Assembly: GCA_002421845.1 (NCBI GenBank)
Contig: DISL01000030.1
Coordinates: 49,847-60,581, forward strand
Direction of reading: 5' to 3'
Source: Epsilonproteobacteria bacterium UBA6211
Lineage (GTDB): Bacteria > Campylobacterota > Campylobacteria > Campylobacterales > Arcobacteraceae
Length of the DNA stretch: 10,735 bases
The notes under the pieces were generated by a model. It saw nothing but the letters and a program-made list of their open reading frames with translations, was not told the origin of the DNA and ran no database searches. How positions within the stretch are numbered: position 1 is the first letter of the stretch; each line of letters opens with the position of its first letter. The translations under genes and the position numbers were made by a program. Below, piece by piece: positions 1-9,000 of this stretch.

Positions 1-3000
1 GGTAGCGGTATAGACGTAATATATGCACAAAGCGGTGATGACGTAATCTATATGAATGTTGACGGTAACACTACCGGAAATCATGTTGACGGTGGAGAAG
101 GAACTGATACGGTAGTTTATACCGGTTTAACAAACGGCATAAGGGTAAATCTTCAAGATGGAACAACCGTAGCTGTTACAGTCGGTGGAAGTGTTGACCA
201 TAATATCACCTCAATAGAAAATATAACCGGAACAAATCAAGCAGATATTATTACAGGTAGCGAGAGCAAAAATGTTTTTGTAGGTATGGGTGGAAGTGAT
301 ACCATAAGCGGTATTGCCGGAAACAACGTAATGTACGGTGGTACTATGGAGAGAAACTCTGCATCAACAGACGCAGATACTATATACGGCGGTACGGGCA
401 ATGATACAATATACGGTGCTTCAGGAGCTGATGACCTAAGAGGTGGGCTTGGTGATGATACCATATACGGTGGAGCGGGAAATGATATTATTAGAAGCGG
501 TATAGGTGAAGATACTCTATACGGTGAAGCAGGTAATGATACATTTATCTTTGAAGCAGCCGATAATATGACGAATTTTGTATTCGGCGGAGATGAAACT
601 ACAGATAACGGCTCACTTGATATGGTTGATTATAGACAGGCTATAAAAGGGCTTGTGATAGACCTAAACGGTAAAACAGGTATTCAAAGTGCTGATGAAG
701 CATTTTATGATGCTAATGTAATCGGTACTTACAATTACAACGGTTTTGCATATAGTGCAGACCAAGGTTTCAATATGCTTTACGGTATTGAGTCTGTTAG
801 AGGAAGTGACCTTGAGGGTGACACCATAAGGGGTAACGGTGCAGATAACTCTATTTGGGGTCATGGCGGTGATGATACAATTTACGGTGTATCAGGTAAC
901 AACTATCTAAACGGTGGAAGTGGCGCAGATACGCTATTTGCAGGTATCGGTAGTGATGTTATGATAGGTGAGGGTGGAAACGACCTATTCAAAACATACT
1001 ATGATGCAACAGGAAGCAATGCATCGGAGAAATTTGGTGGAACAAATACTATTTACGGCGGTATGTTTGATGGAACTACGGCTAGTGCAAATGGTAGTGA
1101 TACTGTTGATTATAGTGCAATTACAGATAGTACATACAATATCTTTGCCGATTTATCAGTAAATACGGACGATAATGTAGCTATAAGAAATGATGCACTT
1201 GTAAATCAAAAAACAGATACTGTTAAATATATTGATAATGTCATAGGAACATCAGGAAATGACACATTTAGGGGTAACAACAACTCAAATAGTTTTGACG
1301 GTAGAGGTGGTATTGACACGGTACTATATAATTCGGCACTTATAACTGCAGGTGTTGTCGTAACATTATCTGAAGGTTTTGCTACAAAAATAGTAAGCGG
1401 TAGTAATGTTATAGATACACTAAGTAGTGTTGAAAATGTGGTCGGTTCTGATTATGATGACTATTTTGTGACAAAATTGACAGAATCTAATACTATTGAC
1501 GGTGGTTTGCAAGGTGTAAATGGAGATACCATTGATTATAGTACAAACGGTGCTACAAAAATAGTCTTAAACCTAAATACGGCTCATTTAGTCGGTGACA
1601 ATGCCGTGGCATATAATGCTAATGACGGCTACGCAACGGTTACCGTAAGTGGAGCAAGTTCGGCAAACGATAAAATCAAAGATATAGAAAATATCAAAGC
1701 AAGTATCGGACATGATACAATATATGGTAATAGTGAAAATAATACGATTTACGGTATGGATGGACACGATGTTATCTATGGTATCGCAGGTCAAAACTAT
1801 ATAGACGGTGGAAACGGTAATGATACTATATATAGCGGTACCGGAGCTGATAGACTATTTGGTGGAAGCGGTAATGATGTATTCAGAGGTGAGAGTGTAA
1901 CACATTTTGACGGAGATATAATAGACGGTGGAAGTGAGTATGACGGTGTGACTCTTATTGGAAGAGGTAGTGATACCGTTGATTATAGTTTGATTAATAC
2001 ATCAGGGCTAACTAGTGGGGTCAATGTAACTTTGGCAAATGATGCTGATGCTACAGTCACTATAGATAGTGGTAATGCACATACTATAAAAAATATAGAA
2101 AATGTTATAGGTACATCTATAAATGACACCATATCAGGCGATGTGGGAAATAATACTCTTGTTGGTGGAGCAGGTACTGATACAATAAGAGGAATAGCAG
2201 GAAACAATGTAATTTATGGCGATAATATAGATGGTAGTGAAACAAATGACGCTACAAGCAATGACATAATATATGCCGGTACAGGCGATGATGCTATATA
2301 TTCAGGTGCAGGAAGTGATACGGTATATACAAATTCAGGAAGTGATACTATTTATGGTGGAGACGGTAACGATATTATCTATGGTGGTGAAGGAAGCAAT
2401 AGAATATACGGTGGAAACAAAAATCTAGATGGTTCTCACACTGATAGCGGTAATGATACGGTAAGTTATGAGTTGGTAACAGGAAGCGGTGTAATAGCAA
2501 GACTTGATGCGAATTTGGCGATAGTTACTGCAAAAGGTTATGCCGATGTACTTTTTGGTATTCAAAATGTGACAGGTACTGCTATGGCTGATGAAATAGT
2601 AGGTAGTAGTGAAGCTAATACGCTAATCGGCGGTGGTGGAAATGATATTATCAATGGACTTAGTAATAACAATAGACTTGAAGGTGGAAGCGGAAATGAT
2701 ACTATAATATCAGGTAGCGGAAATAATATAATAGACGGTGGTGCCGGAAGTGATACTGTTGATTATAGTTATTTAACAGGTACTGATTTTGGTGATGACC
2801 ATCCTACTGACGGACAAGTCGGTGGAGTTTATTATAGCGGTATTAAAGTAGATTTAACAGACTCCGCTGCTCAAAGAATTCATGTAAATTATGGAACGGA
2901 TACCATTACAAATATTGAAAATGTAATAGGTTCATCTAAAGATGACTATATAGTAGGGAATAATGAAAGCAATATCTTAGATGGTAAAGGTGGAAATGAC

Positions 3001-6000
3001 TATTTTGTACTAGGTCAAGGGGTAGATACAATCTTAGGTGATATCGGTACCGATACTATTTCCTTTACACAAACATCAAGAACTGCCGGTGTAATAGTAG
3101 ATTTAAATAAAAACCAAACTTACGGAAGTCTTGATACTTATAGGGTAGTTAATGATGGATTTGGTAATGCAAAATATCTTGATAGTATAGAAAATGTAAT
3201 AGGTACAAGTTTTGCTGATACTATTTACGGTAATAATGATACAAATCAGTTGTTTGGTGGAGCAGGAGATGATACCCTCAAAGGTAGTCTTGGAGCAAAC
3301 GTACTTGACGGTGGTGCTGATGAAGACTGGGCATATTTCGATGATATAGTAGTTTCAGGTATTAATGTGACTCTTGATACTGATGGAATAAGTGGAAATG
3401 GAAGTACAGGTACGGCTACACTTACGGGATATACTAATACTTTGATAGAAATAGAACATATCAAAGCTACATCACTGGCAGATATTATCAGAGGTGACCA
3501 CAAAGACAACTCAATTTTAAGCGGTGGTGGTAATGATACTATTTATTCATCCGATGGAAGTGATTATATAGATGGCGGTGAGGGTGCAGATACCGTTATA
3601 TATAACGTATCTGGTATAAGTAGCGGAGTAACTATAGATTTGAGTGTGACTCAAGATGACGGTGATGATTCTACTTGGGCAGTTCAAAATGATGGTTTTG
3701 ACAATAAAGAGAGACTTTATAACGTAGAAAATATAGAGGGTACTTCTAATGCTGACTTTATAAAAGGTAACGGACAAAACAACACTCTTTGGGGTGGTGC
3801 AGGAAATGATACACTTTATGGAGTAAGTGCAAATAATATCCTAGTCGGTGGAGCAGGAAGTGATACATTCCGTGGAGGAATTGGTGATAATATCATATAC
3901 GGTGATAGTTATGCAACACTAGGTGGAGCAGGAACAGAGAGTGCTTTTGAAATATCAAATTCAAGGGATTTGATAGATTTTAGTGATAGTGGAGTGCCTG
4001 TTACTTTAAATCTTAGTGACTCTACAAGTATAAACTATATCAATGAAACATCTTTGACTTTGGATGCTAGAACATCAATAGGATTTGGTAAAAATACTAT
4101 TTACAATGTGGAAGACGTACTTGGTGGAAGTGGAGCTGATATTCTTATAGGTTCAAGTGCAAATAACGTAATCGACGGTGGCATAGGTAATGATATAATA
4201 TTTGGTTTTGGTGGAACAAATACTCTTATCGGCGGTGCAGGAAATGATACTATTTTAGGACTTCTTGGTGGAGATGCAATATACGGTGGTACCTTTGACG
4301 GTGCAACGGCATCAAACAGCGGACTAGATTGGGTTGATTATAGTCATATCACAGATACAAGAGCTGTAAATATAGATTTAAGTTTAGGTACAGTTACTCA
4401 AATAGGAACACCGGCAAACTTTGATAGCTTAACTCACATAGAAAGTGCTAAAGGGACAAAAAATGACGATACGTTAAAAGGTGATAATGCGTTTGATGTT
4501 GTAAATTCACTCTTTGGATACAAAGGTGATGATAGCTTTATCGTTTCAAAAGGTAGTGATTATATAGACGGTGGAGATGGATTTAACACTATGGATTATA
4601 GTAGTGTTGATTTTGGAGATGGTGGAAATCGTGTAATAGTTGATTTGGGACTTAGTAAAGCACTAGATAACGGATACCATTTAGATCCAAGCGGTGCAAA
4701 TACCGTAGTAGAAGATACCCTTATTAATATACAAAAAGTTATAGGTACCGGTGGTAATGATGAACTTTATGGAAGTAGTTATGCAAATGTGCTTATAGGT
4801 GGAGCAGGTAACGACTATATAGACGGTAGAGAAGGAAACGACACTATCTATGGAACATCTGGAAATAATAAACTCTTTGGAAGTGCCGGTGATGATACTA
4901 TTTATGGTGGAACAGGAAATGATACGTTAAGCGGTGGGGCTGATAATGATATACTAGACGGTAGCCTTGGTGGAAATAATACTTATATCGGTGGAACAGG
5001 TGATGATACTATTATCGGAGGGGCTGGAAGAGATACATTGTATTATGCTGCAAGTGAATCAGGTATTACAGCTACGATAAAAACAGGTGAGGACGGTACT
5101 ATAGTAAGTTCAACTGACGGTACCGATTTATTAAAAACACACTTTGAAGTTCTGATAGCTACGAATTATAAAGACGTTGTTGATTTAAGACTTGCAGATG
5201 CAAACAGCACTATACTTGCTTACGGCGGTAATGATACAATATATTCAAGCACTGGATACGGTGATACTATATATGGCGGTGATGCAAACGACGTAATATA
5301 TGCAAACGGTGGAGATAACGAGTATTTCGGCGGTAATGCAACGTTAGACGGTAGCGGTAATATTACGGGGCATACTGCTAGTGGTGATGATACGGTCAAT
5401 TATTCTTTGGCAACTAGTGGAATCAATGTAAATTTAAGTATAACAGCTGATGGTTCTACATACAACGTAACGGATAACGGTTTCGGCGGTCAAGATAAAC
5501 TTTACGGAATTACTAGAATCACAGGTTCAAACTATGATGATATTATAAAAGGTTCTAGCAGTTGGAATGCACTATATGCAGGTGGCGGTGATGACTGGAT
5601 AATAGCTACAAACGGTGGAGATACTATATACGGCGGTACTCATAATACAGGTGGAGACTGGCTAAGTTTTGAAGATATTTCTACAAGCGTAAATGCTACC
5701 ATGGCAGCTGGAAGTATCACCGGAGGTCTTGGAACAACTACTATTTTTGAAATAGAAAATTTATTTGGTTCTTTACAAGATGACATATTAAGAGGTGATT
5801 CAAATAGTAATACTTTACATGGTAACGCCGGTAATGATACTATCTATGGAATAGGTGGAGCTAATTTCCTTATAGGTGGTCAAGGTGATGATACACTTAT
5901 AGGTGGAAGCGGTATCGATAGATATGACGGTGGTGATGTAAGTGCAGGTGTAGGATATACGGGAACTACTACACACGGTATTAACACTATAAGTTTTTAT

Positions 6001-9000
6001 GATACCACAACTGCTAGAGTCGTTGTGAATCTTTTGACTGAAGAGGTAACGGATGATGGATTCGGTAATACTGAAACTTATGTAAAAAATATCAATAATA
6101 TCATAGGAACATTGGATTATAACGACACTTTAATAGGTGATAATTCAAAAAATATCATTTATGGTTACGGTGGGCATGACCTCATATACGGTACAGATGG
6201 AGAAAATACCCTTTACGGTGGAACCGGTAATGATACTGTATATTCATCAACTGATGCAAAAACAGGTGCAATAGGAAGTAGAGGAGACGTAGTATATGGT
6301 GGACAAGGTATTGATACGTTAATCGGTTCGTTTAACAGTGCATTTTTGATAGGCGGTGATTCAAACGGTGAAGACTTGGAAGGTGATTGGATAGATTATA
6401 GTGCCATATCTTTAAATAACGGTTATGGGATATATTCTGTATTGTCAGTTACTAGTGCATTCGCTGATGCAGATGGTGATAGAGCGTATTTAAATGGAAA
6501 TTATTCGACTGTAAATCGCCTAAATAATGATGGAACTGTGGATAATGCTACTTTTGATTATCTATCTCAAATTGAGCATATCAAAGGTACTGACGGTATT
6601 GATACATTGGGCGGAAGTCATGGTGTAAATAACTCTATTTTAGCCGGAGCAGGAGATGATACTATTTTCCTAACTACAGGTAGTAACCATCTTGACGGTG
6701 GAAGTGGAAGTGACTGGATTAGCTTACAAAATATGGCTGGAGCTATAAGTAACTTTGACCTTGCAAATAATAATGCAAGTGATAGTAAAGTGTATAATAT
6801 AGAAAATGTACTTGACTTTAACGGTGATAGAGGTCAAACCGTATGGGGAAGTAGCGGTAACAATACTTTTATTATGTATGGCGGTAATGATCATGTTCTA
6901 GGACGTGACGGTAATGATGTGTATGATTTAGGTGCCGGTGATGACAGGGCGGCAAATAATTACGGTAGCGATACTCTAATAGGTGGAGCAGGTCAAGATA
7001 CTCTTGATATGTGGAATAAGATAGGTGCAAATCAAGGAACAAGGTTAATATTCAATTCTATTACGGCAGTTGATTATAACTCTCTTGCTACAGGCATAGG
7101 TACATTAACGTTATCAAATCAAACCGTAGTCACGAGTTCTATTACGGTAGAAGGTCTAGCAACACTATCTGATGGAAGTTATAACTTTTATAGAATTACT
7201 GACGGTAGAGGAAGCTATGACTATCTATACCAAGATGGAACAAACCCTGATTTTGAACAATTCTTGATGACAAATTATGCGGATATTTTTGTAGGTTCAA
7301 ACAATAATGATACTGTTTACGGATACGGTGCAAATGATACTATTTGGGCAATGGGTGGAAACGATATAGTTTATGGTGGAGATAGTGCCGATACAATTTT
7401 CGGTGTAAGCGGTAATAATAGACTATACGGCGGTAATGATGATGATTTAATTTTCGGCGGTACCGGTAATGATAGTATTTGGGGTGGAAACGGCAATGAT
7501 ACTATCTATGCAAAATCAGGTAATAACTCAATATACGGTGGCGAAAACGATGATATAATCTACGCAGGAACCGGGCTTGATATTATAGACGGTGGAAACG
7601 GTGAAGATACACTAAGATTTGACGGTGCAAATACAAGGGTAGTAGTAAATCTTGGAAGTGATACGTTGAGCTATGATAGTACTACGATAGTTGCAAACAG
7701 ATTTATTAATAGTTGGTTAAACGGTGCTAGTGAACAAACAGGTACTGTTACAAATGTAGAAAATGTTGACGGTACAAATTATAACGATACTATAAGAGGA
7801 AATAGCGGTATTAACTCTATTAGAGCCGGAGCAGGAGATGACTATATCTTTGGAAGTTACGGCAATGATTATATAAACGGTGGAACTCATACGAACGGTG
7901 ACTGGTTGGATTATAGTTTGATTACTACGTATAACGGAATCAATATTGATTTGGAATACCAAAGAAATGCAGTATTTAAAACAGAAGCTGCAGGTGATGA
8001 CCACAACCAAGTACTAGATAGTATAGAACACATTATAGGTACTGCACAAAATGACTTGATACAAGGTAATCTCTCTTTTGGAAATACTTTAAGAGGTGGT
8101 GACGGTGCAGATATTATCAAAGGTGTAGGTGGAAGCAATTATCTTTACGGTGAGGCAGGAAACGATACAATCTTTAGTGGTACAGGTAATGATTATATAG
8201 ACGGTGGAAGTGGAACTAATACCGTAAATTATAGTGAATTTAGTGCTAATGTAAGGGTTAATATTAGTGATAGTACTCAAAGCGGTGTAGTATCTATGAG
8301 AGGTATGAGCGGAAGTATGACCGATACTTTGGTATCTATTCAAAATGTCACTACAGGTTCAGGTGCAGATACGATTTGGGGAAGTAGTTCTACAAATACT
8401 ATCAATTCAGGTGCAGGTAACGATACGATTTATACTATAGGCGGTGATGATAATTACGTGTATGCCGGAAGTGCGGCTGACGTTGTTTATGGTGCAGCCG
8501 GAAGAGATACGATATACGGTGAAGACGGTAATGATACAATCTTTGCAAGTGGAGGAAATGATTATATAGACGGTGCAGGAGATATAGATATTGTTAATTA
8601 TAGTGCTAGTACGCAAGGGCTAAATATAACTTTAGCAAATAGCGGTGCATTGACCACTATTACGCTAGGGGCTAGTAACGGCATAAGTGCAAGTGGGTTT
8701 AGCGATAGCTTATACAATATAGAGGGTCTTGTCGGTTCAAGTACTGCGACAAATATTTTGATAGGTAATAATATGAACAACTCCCTAATAGGTGGAGCAA
8801 ATACCGATACTATCAAAGGTATAAGCGGTAATAATTACCTAAACGGAGGTAGTGGAGCAGATACTATCTATGCAGGAACAGGAAGTGATACTATAATCGG
8901 TGGAAGTGATGATAACAACTGGCTTTATTATGATGAGGTAGGCGGAGCAAACGTAAATGTAAACTTACGAAGTGAGATAGCTACTTATGGAGCGTCAACA

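Noticed and set aside
968..1162. Short + strand open frame in another reading frame
   Set aside because: It overlaps the intact frame 1 RTX sequence and its translation shows no domain; it is a frame shadow.
237..8816. Several 66-97 codon open frames on the - strand with wording like VSLPVPPYIVS
   Set aside because: They lie opposite RTX arrays and are the reverse reading of GGxGNDTIY repeats. There is no ribosome binding site or independent protein character.
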